Positions 11,259 through 23,107 of a DNA stretch of 64,000 bases are shown here, piece by piece. The position numbers and the translations under genes are program-made. The stretch spans positions 28,333,678-28,397,677 of the forward strand of contig JAQNBH010000011.1 of assembly GCA_028752905.1 (NCBI GenBank). The letters run 5' to 3'. The number at the start of each line of letters is the position of its first letter. Position 1 is the stretch's first letter. The DNA is from Cladorhizidae sp. MBARI D1340-BT2 (taxonomy: Eukaryota > Porifera > Demospongiae > Poecilosclerida > Cladorhizidae). The notes beneath the pieces were generated by a model, which had not been told where the DNA came from, did no database searches, and saw only the letters and a program-made list of their open reading frames with translations.

Positions 11259-12374
11259 TTTGATAGGCTTATTGAACAACGTCATAGATTTTAGCAGATG
11301 TTATATTATAATAGAATAAGTACCACAGCCAGTTTGACACTTTATAGAAAGATTCATTACCATATCCATTCCACAGATGGTGATGTTGAGTTGGATTTGA
11401 GCGGACATTGCATTCTCTAAACGAGTCTGCAGTAAACCATTCAGTAATCACAACATTCAAACTGCATCTTTGACTTTGTCAGTAAGAACATCACCTGGAA
11501 ATGTAGGTAAACTTATCTAATTAAATTGTCAATAGGATTACTGTATGCACCACTGCACTGTTAATTCTGCCTCACTATGTGTCTACTAAAATATGATTGT
11601 TAACTCTTTACGGCTGATAGCAGAAATATCCAAGCAAGTGGGCTTCATTTTCCTGAAGATAGTAGATATATCTGCACAAAGAAAATAATTTGGCCAAAAT
11701 TTGCACTAGAACTTTATGGTTAATTCTACCTAAAAGTAACCCTAATCTACAACAAAACTGAGTATATGCTGCAATGGCGATCTTTACATCGACAGACATC
11801 TTTACATTCACTTCAACAAAATCTCAAACCCAAAAATGTAACAAGTCACCTAACTACCTAGCTAGAGCTGAGACAAGAAAGAAATGATTCCGAATACAAA
11901 ATGGAATATCTCTGAAACATCGTTTTCTTCTCCTAAAGTATAGAAGACAGAGGTATTAGTTAGGGCTGAAAACGCATATTGTTTCTATTTTTTTTGAGCT
12001 CAAAGGGGTTCATAACATGTCTGGAGTTTGAGTTTCAAGTTTCAGAGCAAGTGAATATATGCATCAAAAGATAGAGCCATTTTTATACAGTGCATGATTT
12101 TTCCATTTCATTTCATTTCACTTCACATTCGAAGGAGGTTCTCTCTCAGTCTCACTGGCTACAGTCGGGGGGTTGGCGATGATTGCCTACTCAAAATACA
12201 GTTTTTATATATCAAAATGTTGCCAATTTCATAGTGACCCTTACCAGTCGTTTGCGCAATGAATTGGCCAGGCAGGGGGGTAGTGCGCAACCGCTAAGTC
12301 GAGCACATTTTTTTAGGTCACGTGTTTTTTAGTCAGTTCGCCAGAGTTATTTGAAAGTATCACACTGTTGAGTT
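11259..12374. other. No recognised feature
   Basis: Short minus-strand frames (11269-11460, 11608-11811) show no domain. The last 100 bases hold small GC-containing inverted motifs (TTTGCGCAA and GTGCGCAAC) next to the Mutator-like gene, possibly part of that element's end; I could not pair them with a downstream copy. Confidence 0.35.
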
Positions 12375-14360
12375 ATGGGGAAGAGAAAAGAGAAGTATTT
12401 TAAACAGAAAGGCCAAGGATTCAAGAAGAATGAGGACAAGAACAAGAAAGCCCTACAGGCGGCTGTTGTTGAGCCTGTTACAGGAGCTGCGCCAGGCAAG
12501 TTTTAATGTTGATCTCCATACTAAAAAGTTACTTGCTGTTTCCTTCCTCTGTTAGTTGGTCTCTCGGATCCTGAAGGTAAGGGTAGCACTTTTGTCAACC
12601 TTCATTTACCTTGGCAATCAATTGAAAATTTCTGAAAGGGAGGCCAGTTCCAGTTCCAGTGGTGACTATGACCGGGAAGAAGTTGGTTCAGCTGCTTCTG
12701 CGGGTCTTGCTACTGAATCTACTGGCTCTACCTCTTTGGACTCAGGTGATGTTAGAGAACTGGGTGAGGGTAATCATTTAATAAACTTACATAAGCTTAG
12801 AGAGGTCATAGAAAGGTGTAATAAGTGTATTCAATGTGGTAGCCGAGCTCCCTTGCAACTGAAGGAAAATTGTTCCCATAGGGCAGGCATGGTGTCTCAT
12901 ATTTTAACTTTTTGTTCAAATTGTGGTAACACTCAAGACATCTCAAACCCTGCATCTGTAGAAGCTCATACTTTGAACACCCAGTCAGTACTGGATGCTC
13001 GCATTGCTGAAATTAGTCATTCTGGTCTGGAAGACATCACTGCAGTCATGGATATGTTGCCCCCTCTTAGTTCCACTAGTTTTTTTGAGTATACTAGGTC
13101 AATAGGGAGTGCCACAAATGCAGTAACACAGAGTATTATGTTGGATGCCGCTCATAGGTTACATGATTTTTATGGGGTTAGGCATGACGACATCATTGTT
13201 GTTAATGTTACTGTTGACGGCACGTGGCATAGACGGGGCCACAAATCAAATTATGGCTTGGTTGCGGTGATGTCTTGGGACACTGGAGAAGTTTTAGATT
13301 ATTATCTTATGTCTAAGTTCTGTCAAGCTTGCGCGCGTAGACCTAAAGATGAAACAGAAGCAAGTTACAAAGAATGGTTTGAGGGTCACAAGGTAAATTG
13401 TGAAGCCCATTTGAAGGCTCTTCGGGTTCTATGGAAGTTGTAGGAACACAAAAACATTTTGAGCGTTCAGTGGAGAGACTGAAGCTTAGGTACACACACA
13501 TAATTAGTGATGGGGATACAAATGCACATAAACGGTTGTTGGAAGTCGAGCCTTACGGTCCTAGTGTTGAAATAGAGAAGGTAGAGTGTATAAATCATGT
13601 TATCAAGTGCTTTTTAAAGCATTTTGAGACATGCATTAAAAAAGGCGGTGTTGATGACAATGGCAAGCATGTAACTTTGGGTGGTGCAAGGGGAGTTAGT
13701 CATGTGTCTATAATTAAAATGCAAACTTACTATAGCGGAGCAATTAGAAATAATAAGGACAGCCTAGAGGGGATGATTCGCGATGTGAAAGCGATTTTTT
13801 ATCACTTTCAGTCAACTACGGAACATCCCCAACACGGGTATTGTCCTACAGGAGTTTTGAGTTGGTGTAAGTTTAATCGAGCTTGTGCTAAAGGTGTGGT
13901 ACCACCAGTACCCACCCATAGGCCTATGATTCCTCCGGACAAGGCTAGGTACGTTAAGGTGGTTTTTGATAAATTAATGTCCGAGGATCTTTTGTGCAAG
14001 TGTTTAGGTGGTTATACACAGAATCAAAATGAGAGTTTTAATTCTGTTGTGTGGAGTAGAGCGGGTAAGACAGAACATATGAGTGCAACAAGTGTCAGGC
14101 TTGCCGTCGATTTAGGTGTGGCGAGCTTAAATGTTGGGAGGAAGGTTGGCTTTGGTAAGATTATGTCTAAACTAGGTATATTTAGTATGCGAGCTAACAT
14201 GTCTTTTGAGTGTTCTGATGAGTCTAGGGAGGACCAGTGGTAGAGGAAGGAAGGCTACTGAAGAAGCGAGGCGGAGAAGGACGGCAACGATGATGCTGAA
14301 GACCCGGCAGGAGGCAGCAGACGTTTCATTGGAGGGCGGAGCATCGTACGGTCCTGGCAC
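12375..14360 (+). pseudogene. Mutator-like (MULE) transposase gene, two frameshifts
   Basis: A first exon may begin at ATG 12375 (MGKRKEKYFKQKGQGFKK, very basic). It ends at a GC-AG type donor (CAG|GCAAGT, 12495/12496). The main body runs 12646-13443 and 13431-14243. It contains Cys pairs (CNKCIQC, CSNCG), VDGTWHRRGH with the first catalytic Asp, HIISDGDTNAHKRLL with the second, and TQNQNESFN near the end. These are hallmarks of the metazoan Mutator-like transposase domain family. A one-base shift falls in the conserved GSSGSMEV segment at about 13420-13432. A second shift near 14215-14240 moves the C-terminus (RKATEEARRRR, then SYGPGTGG) into another frame. The GC donor and the 12577 donor do not join in phase with the main frame, so the 5' exon structure is uncertain. 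Confidence 0.8.
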
Positions 14361-14382
14361 GGGGGGACCTGTAACATTTTTA

Positions 14383-14545
14383 TTTTGTTTATGTGTATTT
14401 TGCTTTCTATTGTCAGCGTGCAGGGATTACTGGAAGATACTTTTGTTTATGTGTATTTTTGTCAAGCTTAGGAATTACTGGAGGATGACTTTTGTTTATG
14501 TGTATTGTTTTTCAGGGATAATTGGAGGGTGTCGGAAGACATGTG
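14383..14545 (+). repeat. Three-unit tandem repeat behind the Mutator-like gene
   Basis: The phrase TTTTGTTTATGTGTATTTT followed by a GGxATTACTGGA block occurs three times, 50-58 bp apart, each preceded by a CAG or AAGCTTAG-like stretch. It begins directly after the transposase C-terminus and could be part of the element's 3' region. Confidence 0.7.
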
Positions 14546-14599
14546 TGGAGGGTGACGATGGATGGACCTGGGCATGGGAGCCCTGCAAATGATGACATG

Positions 14600-17500
14600 T
14601 TTATGTTTGCTAATTCAATATATATTAGCAAAGCAACATAACGAGTCTGATGCATCTTTAATTTATGTGTATATATATATTGTTGGTTTTCAGGTTGTAG
14701 TTAGGATGTAGGATGCTGCTGTTGTTGAAAAAATAAAGGACTGAAAAGTAAAATGGTTATTTTCAATATTTTGTTTGTACACACACAATTCTAGTAATGA
14801 GGGGATGTATTCTGGTGAAGCAGGGGGGGGTTCTGGCAGCTGCTAGCATATACTGAGGTGTGCCTCATCACTGCTATCGGACGTAAGGCCTGTACACACT
14901 GCACAAAAGGTTAATGCTCTACAACTGAATATAATCCTATACACTATAATTTATCTAGCATGATAGTTAGTAATGAATAAACACTTAGCTAAAACTATTT
15001 GACTTAGTGAACATATATTTAACCCTCAGTATGCACAAGAATTTTAGTGGCCCTATAGCTCTTGCTTTTAACTGAAAATTACAGGTTCCTGAGCCTATAT
15101 ATATAATGAGTACTTAGTGGTATTGACAAATGTTCCAAGCTATAGTTATGGTGGATAGGCACCTTGAAGATAGCTAAAACTTGAATAATATGAATGATAA
15201 TAATATTTTTCTATTATTGCAGGCAATAAGCAAACAGAGGAGAATAGAGCTCTCCATATTATTGTTTATGCTGGCATTTATGATGGTTGATTATTATCAG
15301 TGGGACTAACAGAGCAGCATCTGCTGTCCATGATGAGCCTCTCACACTTTTCTAGCACAAAGTCCTCTTCTCACAGTGACCTGAGTCCTACATTCACAGA
15401 TAAACATTGTAAGAGCAACAACAGAAGTATAAGCATAATTCAAATAAATGTTTATTGAAACCTCTTATGGTTGGCTTCCAAGTAGTAAATAAGTGTTAAT
15501 CCACATTGGAGCCACCAGTAGAATGGAACTGTTTAGGATCTGGGCAATGAGCCTGCCATTAAATTACCTCTATCGCAACAGTGCACTTGTTTATACTTTT
15601 TTCAATTAATTGTCTATCTTTGCCCACTCCCACCCCTCACCATTCCTATAACTTGCATACTATTTTAATACAAGATGATTCCAAATTTTCCAGTGAGCTA
15701 CTCTATTTCTTACTTAAGTAAACACATAAATGGGTCAACATTTGATAAAATAATGTCACTCATGCATGTTGTGTGTATGTGTACATATTGAGCCTAACTG
15801 GATTGATTCTGCAGTTGCTATATAGGAGTCGTCAGTTTTTTTTACATGGAGGCCTTACTCTTTAGTGAAAAGGATAGCATGGACTACTTAAAAAAAGTCT
15901 ATTAGCATCTTTCTTTTTTAAACATGTACTATCACAATCAGTCCACCATGCAAACTATGATTACCTATTGCCAATGTAATAGTCAACTTCTCTTTCTTCA
16001 TTAAAACATTTATATTCCAATGTATCTACAAGTATGACTTACCTTCTTCAGTGTGAATGAAATTATGCATGAGGTATAAACTAACTAACATAATTATGTC
16101 CTAAGACAATCTTAAAATCAGCTATCAGTGACCATGCTTTTGAAACTATTTTGCTACATTTGTACATGGGGTGTGTGATTCAGGAAAATTCTGGTAGTTG
16201 CAAGCCAACACCACAGCAACATCTCAGACAACTGACAATGAATGTGGTTTGGCATGCACTTGTTGTAGTTTAAATATAGTAACATAGTAGATTTAGCCTA
16301 TTGAAGTACTGAGCCTCATTGATGAGATGGATATGCATTGTTTACTTCTCATGCAATTCCTCCATCAGCTTCTTCTACTTATTATTGTAGACTTCCTCAT
16401 TTTTCCTTTCTTGCTAGCATCTTAGTGTGCCTTTATCTATGTCTCCAGTTTCGTCCGTGTCCTTCTGATATACAACTCCTCACAGCAGCAATCAGACATA
16501 TCCTAGATCACATGCATTTCATATTCTTTTCATGAACTTGTGTTAGCTACTCTATTTAAGCACTTTACCTGATGTGTAATTGATTCACCTTGATATAGGC
16601 CAAATAATATTGGTTGAAACATTGGTTTTGTAACCCATTTCATTTTGAAATTAACTATTCAAGAATGCTGACAATTGTTAACAATATAACCATTGAGATT
16701 AATTACATGGTGACACCCAAAAATTCCACATATTAAAATGCTCATAAATTTACAATTTCCTAAAATTAATATAAATTTGAAGCCAGATATAGTCTTTATG
16801 TTATGCTCTTTCCAAAATTTACATCAAATATCCTCCATGGTGCAAATTCACTTTCTAGCGATGTGCAAAACTGTGAATCACACAAGCATTCCATACAGTG
16901 CCCTTTAATTGCATCTTCATGTCACTTTTATCGGGTTTTTTCCTAGATATTACCTTTTTTCCCAAACAGGAAAATCAAGGCCAATAATAACAAAAACAAC
17001 AACAACAAAGATCCATATTGGATGAAGAATTAGCTTTTAGAGTAATTGCAGGTAAGTATTATTGCCTTCGCATATTTCTTCCAAAGAAGGTCCTCCAGTG
17101 ATGGTAATCAAAGTCATAGAAAGACATTCATGATGGCAGTTGTGATTATGAGGCATTTTTTAATCTTAATGATTGTTCTGATTAACTGGAAGTAAAATTT
17201 TATGACTATTTAATATTACCACAACAATTTGGTGCAGATGAGGTCGTAAAAAATCCTGACTTTTATATTATATGCTTCATTTTTCATATTCCTTTAGTAA
17301 AAGGTACCCAAGTTTGGGTCCACATGTATTTGCAGCAGTCAAATGATTAATACTATTATATATTGGAAAGCAACAAAACCATCCTGCATAAAATTATTAG
17401 TGTGTATGTGTTGTACAACAAAATTCCTACATGAAACTCTGTTAGTGTGTTGGCTATAAATGCCACAGAAGTTGGCCATGAGGGTTTTTAATGTATGCCT

Positions 17501-17779
17501 TATTTGCCATCAAAACAGCAACAATACAACAACAACAACAAAGATGCAATATAGCGTGGAGAAGTAGTTGATTTTTTGGGGGGACATGTACATTCCCAAG
17601 GAGATCATGAAGAGATGAAGAGGAGGAAAATGTATTGCGATTGCAATGGGCAGTATTAGAATTTATGCACTGAAGAGTTTGATAAATTTTATTTGCTTAC
17701 GATAAGCATAATATAGTAAACTAGCATTGTGGTAACATGCAGCAGGAGGTATGAATTGATGAAAATGATATCTTGATAG
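14600..17779. other. AT-rich, no recognised gene
   Basis: No domain or splice-supported exon found. A G8 run lies at 14823. The open frame at 16338-16535 looks hydrophobic but has no domain signature. Possibly intron or intergenic space of the Calx-beta-like locus. Confidence 0.4.
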
Positions 17780-17903
17780 ATGCTGTTATTGGTTTAATCA
17801 ATGCACCTTACACTGTAACCGAGTTTGATTGTACGGCATCCCTGAATGTTGGAGTTCTAAATGGCAGATATGTCAATATCTCTTTTGAATGGATCTGCTA
17901 TTG
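17780..17903 (+). CDS. Candidate Calx-beta-like exon
   Basis: Acceptor TTGATAG and donor GTGAGTC bound an open 124-nt exon beginning in phase 1. The peptide reads AVIGLINAPYTVTEFD, then SLNVGVLNGRYVNISFEW, the first three strands of a Calx-beta-type domain. The related exon at 34694 shares the INAPY phrase. No in-frame stop occurs, so it could still be functional, but no complete neighbouring exon was seen. Confidence 0.5.
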
Positions 17904-20730
17904 GTGAGTCAATTATTATAGCAGGTAATAAGCCAAGCTGATTAATGGATGGCACACATGTTTATTACACTACATGAGATAATGTAATGAGATTTATAAA
18001 GTAATAATCCCACAAACTCTAGACCCAATCAGTAAAGCATATAGTTTTCCTATACCTTGTCTCCACAAAGCCTGCAGTTTAGAGTGGAGTGCAACTTTCT
18101 GTTTTTGTGGAGAATTAGCTAATCTTACGCTCGTCAAGCCTATCACTGCAAGCATATTTGTACTATTCTTGGGTGGGGTCAAACAAGAAAGCTGTGACCA
18201 CTAACTTAGAGTAGAATTATTTGACTGATCACACACAATTTTTAGCAACTACTTATCGAGAATTGTGATTGAGTGTCCAAAATTATGCTTATTATTTTAC
18301 TGCCTCTTTTAACATTGGGGTAAGGGAAACTCCACAAACCATACAGCAAGAACAAAAATCATGTACACCAATTATAATATACTCTCTTTTTTTAATAGTT
18401 ATAAAATATTTTGAAACGTAAAGATCCTGTGAATATTGGTAGTCTCTTCATGGATATACTTTTATTTCCTTAATTATATGAAAAGTGAACCTCCCAAATA
18501 TTGTTGCTATGCATTCTATGTCCAATAGTGAATCTTTAGACCAGTTCAATGTTGTGATAATTTAATTTCATATTATTATTAGCTATAGCATGGTAGATAC
18601 TATCACATGGTAATAGCAATAGCTAGCCCTTTTACAACTACCTTAGTTTTTGCATTCATGAAACCTGATAATTGAATAAAGTGCAATGCCATTCAGGACC
18701 TACATCCCATCATTGGCTTGTACAAGTGTGACAGATCTTGTAATAATTACACAAATTAGGTACAATTATTCAGAATTAATTTTGACCTCATATAATGTGA
18801 AATTATGAGACTGGTTTTTATAAATACTTGATATGTTCTCTAGAAATGCAAGTGGTTTCTGGGACAGGTACTTGTAAAATATGTACTTCTCTATAATGTA
18901 GAATTCTCTCACTCTTACAAACTACATTCATCATTATATGAAACCAAAATATTATTGATTGTTTCTTGGACTGGATCATTATTTTGATGTGGTAGGATAG
19001 GTGGCCACCTTTAATGACTAGGACAGTTTCTCAGCCCTCTCCAACATACTTGAGATTTTGTGTAATACATATCGCCACAGAGTTGGCTACTTTTGGGTAG
19101 TAACATTTTACTTGTTATTTTGAAAAAAGTTTCCACATGAGAGGGAATTAACCAAATTATTTCTACCTCATTCAAAGACATAATTTGGTAGAAATATGGT
19201 CTATTACAATTTTCCTGAACTATGAGGAAAATGCTCTTTCTAAATTTCCTAAATATGTTTTGACATTGGCAACCAGGCTACCACACCCTACAAGGGCCAA
19301 ACCTGATGTCCAAATTGATCTGTCATGATGTGTAGAAAGTTACACGATTTTACCATGGAGTGCTTTCACCCTTATCTGCAGTTAGTGCGATATTTTAACA
19401 TAATACTTGGAGTACTTTAAACTTCTTTTTTAGCTTCAAGTTATTTTGTATATATGACTCAAATCACCAGGGCTACCTTTAGGGTAGCCAATCGCAATTT
19501 ACAAACTTTGATCTTTGTGGATAATGTTTTGTGGTTTTACAAAATGATCCAAACACAATTTTTTTAACCAACATCATCAACAACAACAAATTTTCTTATT
19601 CCATTTTGATTTGAATTAATTACTTTAGCTAACAAATTTCCCCAAGATTCACAAGAACCCTTCAACAAAGTTTACTCCATTGTTCATATATAGCAGCCAT
19701 ATTTGAAATATTAGAAGGATGCATATTTAATATAGAATGATTAAGCTATGCATTTGACTAATAATAATGATTAATTGGGTATAGTTGATGACTCATGGTG
19801 AAATTTGAGTCAAAGAATCCTTGGCTGGTTTTTATAGCTTTCTTTAACACTGAGCTTTCTTTAACACTGACAGTTAATAGACCTATGCTAAAGCTTTACT
19901 TGCTACCAGGCGAGTATATAATCATGCGGCTTTAATCCAAACTGCAGTCATAATGTTGCATTGATCTGTTGATTTATTAGGGATTTCTTCAGTAACAACA
20001 ATAGCAACAATTCATCAAGCAGTACAGTCGTGTTTTTATATAATTTATATTTATAGTTCAAATATATTTGAGAAATTTTTTATTACCTTACCTTGAGAAG
20101 ATCATGCTAATTTCTATGGATAGTATTTGGTCTATATCTGATATGGTTACAGAATAAGGGGACCTTCTATACAAAGATTGGTGACTGAACTTCATATTCT
20201 GTAGCTGAATTCACTACATGCCTTCACATGAAAGCATAAGTGTATTCACCTCCACTTCAAAGCTTTCACTCTCTAATAGGCCAAAACTGTTTATTACCTA
20301 TGAGCCTGCCTTGTTTCTATCAGAGTTTGCCATTACATTTCCAAAGATAAAGAAATATTTGGCATTGATGTCATCAAGTTTACTGTTCACTCTCAATTTT
20401 CCAGGCTGAGAGTGCAATTTTTTTCTTTCATTATAAACTATTGCTTATTGCAAAGCCAAACTGTGGTGAAATAATCAATATGTGTATTAGTAATGGGATT
20501 TTTAAGCATCATTTAATCATAATAGTATAGTTTCAATAGCAATTACATTATTGTCAGACTAAGAAGCTACTCACGAATAACTATAATGTTTACACTAAAT
20601 GAGCATTCATAGGGTATAATATTGTGTAAATTAATAAAATTAAAAAGCCGTTTTTTTCACGAAAGTATTCCTTTTTGATACATGCATATAAAATGACTGT
20701 AACACTTACTATTGCCCTATTATTTTAATT
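17904..20730. other. AT-rich, no recognised gene
   Basis: Only short low-complexity features are visible, for example a two-unit repeat (CTTTCTTTAACACTGAG) at 19838-19870. Frames at 17994-18182 (minus) and 20218-20409 lack domains. Confidence 0.4.
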
Positions 20731-20734
20731 TCAG

Positions 20735-20815
20735 CTTCCACTGTATACCTAAATGACCTCAGCAATAATGGAATGATAGTCCTGAATGCTAGCAATCCTG
20801 TAGTGAAAGTCTATT
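20735..20815 (+). CDS. Candidate exon, duplicated at 22080
   Basis: After acceptor TTTAATTTCAG a phase-1 frame reads STVYLNDLSNNGMIVLNAS. The frame stays open to about 20870, but no good donor is visible, so the end is approximate. The exon at 22080 encodes the closely related SSDYLNDLSRNGYARLHA after an identical kind of acceptor. The two therefore come from a local exon duplication about 1.35 kb apart. Domain not recognised; the position next to the Calx-beta end exon suggests the same gene. Confidence 0.4.
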
Positions 20816-20886
20816 TTTCTCACTCGTGCATGATTTCATTGTTGAAATTCTTGAAAATCTATGTGCACACCTAAATGTACTGTCCA

Positions 20887-20942
20887 ACCCCATGTGAACT
20901 TGGATCCTGCTTCAGCAGAAGTATTCATATCGAGTGATGATT
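20887..20942 (+). CDS. Candidate Calx-beta C-terminal strand exon
   Basis: The frame VNLDPASAEVFISSDD ends at a strong donor (GTAAGT). It matches the closing strand of Calx-beta repeats, where a V/I-x-L-x-P-x-x-A-x-V-x-I-x-D-D pattern is typical. The exon start is not resolved. A diverged duplicate lies at 22226-22277. Confidence 0.45.
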
Positions 20943-22079
20943 GTAAGTACATAAATATTACGAAATACCAAATCCTTGTGTCTTGACAGAGATATATCAT
21001 AGCCACACACCCACATCCAGATTTCCATTAGTTTGGTGAGAACATCAAGCTCAAGCACAAAGGGAGGTGGGGAGGAAGAGAAAGAATTGTATATTGTAAC
21101 ATACAACTAATTACCAGTAAACCCATATCTTTATTGTTAGATCCTATTGTGAATGAGTATGATTGCAAGGTAACATTGATGGTTGCAATCTGTACTCATA
21201 TGTCTGGTGAAGTATTTCTTTTGATCTCCCTGACAAGTGGTGAACCAGAGTCAATGTCAAGTCTTCCATAAAATAGAAAGTCAAGGGATATTTCATAATC
21301 AAATCTAATCAACAGTGGAATATTGTGAATCTAATATTAGTAACATGCTTTATTTCATATCAATTTGTGTTCTACTGTTGTACCATGATTTTGTAAGTAA
21401 TTCATAGTATGTAGTGAAAATCTATTGGCTGATCTGATGACTACAATGTAGTAGCAGATATGACACTATAATCCCTACTGAAATCTATATAATTATACTA
21501 TTATGAATAGTCTTTATTGACTAGTGTTCATTCATTATTCAAGATCAGTAACTCTGCTGTAAGACTTCCACATCCTAGATACATTTCTCAGAGCTCCCAG
21601 TCAGAGATTCATGAACACACCATATGTTGTGAATGCAAGGTAACCTTGATGGTTTCAATCTGTATTGTTAGCCTTGTCATGATCAAATTTGGAGCAGTTG
21701 TGCAGTAAATGGTTTAATTGACTGAAAAATTGCACAACATGCTTAGAGATAACTAGTGCCTCCAAAGAAGCTGGTCAGAGATGGATATGTCCTTCTTTCA
21801 AATCTCTGTAAAGAAATATCTCCATCCGTTTCTTTAATATGGCAAAATTGTGGAGAATTTTGGAATTTTGTTTTATGCATGGGTGTTTTCTCATTTGTGT
21901 ATGCATTAGTGACTATTAAAATTAGTGCATATGCTACAAATAAGACTTTTCAGTATCATAATCTACACGACTTAAATATTTTTTACCAAGATATCTATAG
22001 TTGAGAATAATTAAGGATATGTTTGGTCCAATATATCGGACACAGTTCAAATTTTACCATTTTCATATCACTTTCATTT

Positions 22080-22200
22080 CAGTTTCGTCCGACTATCTGA
22101 ATGACCTCAGTAGAAATGGATATGCAAGACTGCATGCTATAGTAAATATAAGCTTGACGCTGGTGGATTATTTAGCCGTGAGTATTTGTCTGCAAGCCTA
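22080..22200 (+). CDS. Candidate exon, duplicate of 20735
   Basis: Acceptor CATTTCAG, then phase-1 frame SSDYLNDLSRNGYARLHA and NISLTLVDYLAVS. Same order of residues as the exon at 20735 with substitutions, indicating duplication of a small exon pair. The 3' boundary is uncertain; GTGAGT at about 22176 could be the donor. No known domain. Confidence 0.4.
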
Positions 22201-22225
22201 GAAATATTAAACCCTATTTGAGTCA

Positions 22226-22277
22226 CATGTGAGCTTAGCTCCTGCTTCAGCAGATATCATTATCTTGGGTGATGTAG
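22226..22277 (+). CDS. Candidate Calx-beta C-terminal strand exon, duplicate
   Basis: The frame SHVSLAPASADIIILGD is the counterpart of the peptide at 20887-20942. The sequence after it (GATGTAGGTAAATC) is a weaker donor. Together with the exon at 22080 it repeats the 20.7-20.9 kb arrangement. Confidence 0.4.
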
Positions 22278-22626
22278 GTAAATCCATGATTACAAAATTT
22301 TACCATGTTAAATCATCTTAACTCTAGCTCAGACTATTACTAAAGCAACATCCCTCTATAGATTTCGTTATGCATTATTTAGTTATGTTTGTTGTGTGTG
22401 TCTGATAATCAAATACTGGCCATAGAGAAAACTTTATGAAGTACTAAACAAATATTAAAACGTTAAATAATATGTTGATGCAAAAAATTGCCCAGAAGAC
22501 CCTTTACCTATTTTATATTTGGTCCAGCTGCCAAAGATTCAGATTGCATGCGTATCTTAGCGTGCCATAATATGGTAACTAAGTAGATTTGTTGTCAACT
22601 AGCACAACCAAACTTAAGAACTTTGG

Positions 22627-22694
22627 TTAGCAACCTTGTATTTAAATACAGCACTGGAGTTAGCAACCTTGTATTTAAATACAGCACTGGAGTG
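22627..22694. repeat. Perfect 33-bp tandem duplication
   Basis: The block TTAGCAACCTTGTATTTAAA and the 13 bases after it occur twice in direct succession without mismatch. A very recent duplication or an assembly repeat. Confidence 0.85.
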
Positions 22695-22916
22695 CCTGTG
22701 AGGAAGCTATAGCTCAGCTGTAGATCTAACTATTCCACTTGTCTAGGCTAGGTCCAAAGAAGTAAGTCAACATATTCGAACTTGGTATTTGATTAGCTAA
22801 CATGGTTCCTTGAGCCACAGAAATGTTAGTTATATAGTGCAGCTGCATTATGGACAGGTCTAGACTTGGTCAAAGAAAGAAGTCTACATGAATTTTTTTA
22901 CCAAACCCACCATTAA

Positions 22917-23030
22917 GGCTGGTTCACAATATGTCGCCCGATGTCGCACCGTGTCGCAATTGTCGCTTGTCGCAGGACGTTGCTTGTTCACAATTGAGCG
23001 ACAACTGAGCGACAACTGAGCGACCGCTAG
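22917..23030. repeat. Left Harbinger terminus with subterminal repeats
   Basis: The terminal 19 bp pair with 26112-26130. Behind them TGTCGC/TTGTCGC occurs at least five times up to about 22985, followed by three 11-bp direct repeats of the type TGAGCGACAAC. Such clustered words are likely binding sites for transposase or its partner; this is inference. Confidence 0.8.
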
Positions 23031-23107
23031 CAATTTACCGCGTTGTAGACCGCACCCATTTATTAAATTCAATATAACGCACACTATCCTTGCGCGCTAT
23101 CCTCGCT

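Noticed and set aside
16338..16535. Hydrophobic ORF that could be a signal or membrane peptide
   Set aside because: No splice context, no homologous exon in the window, and composition is that of the local T-rich strand.
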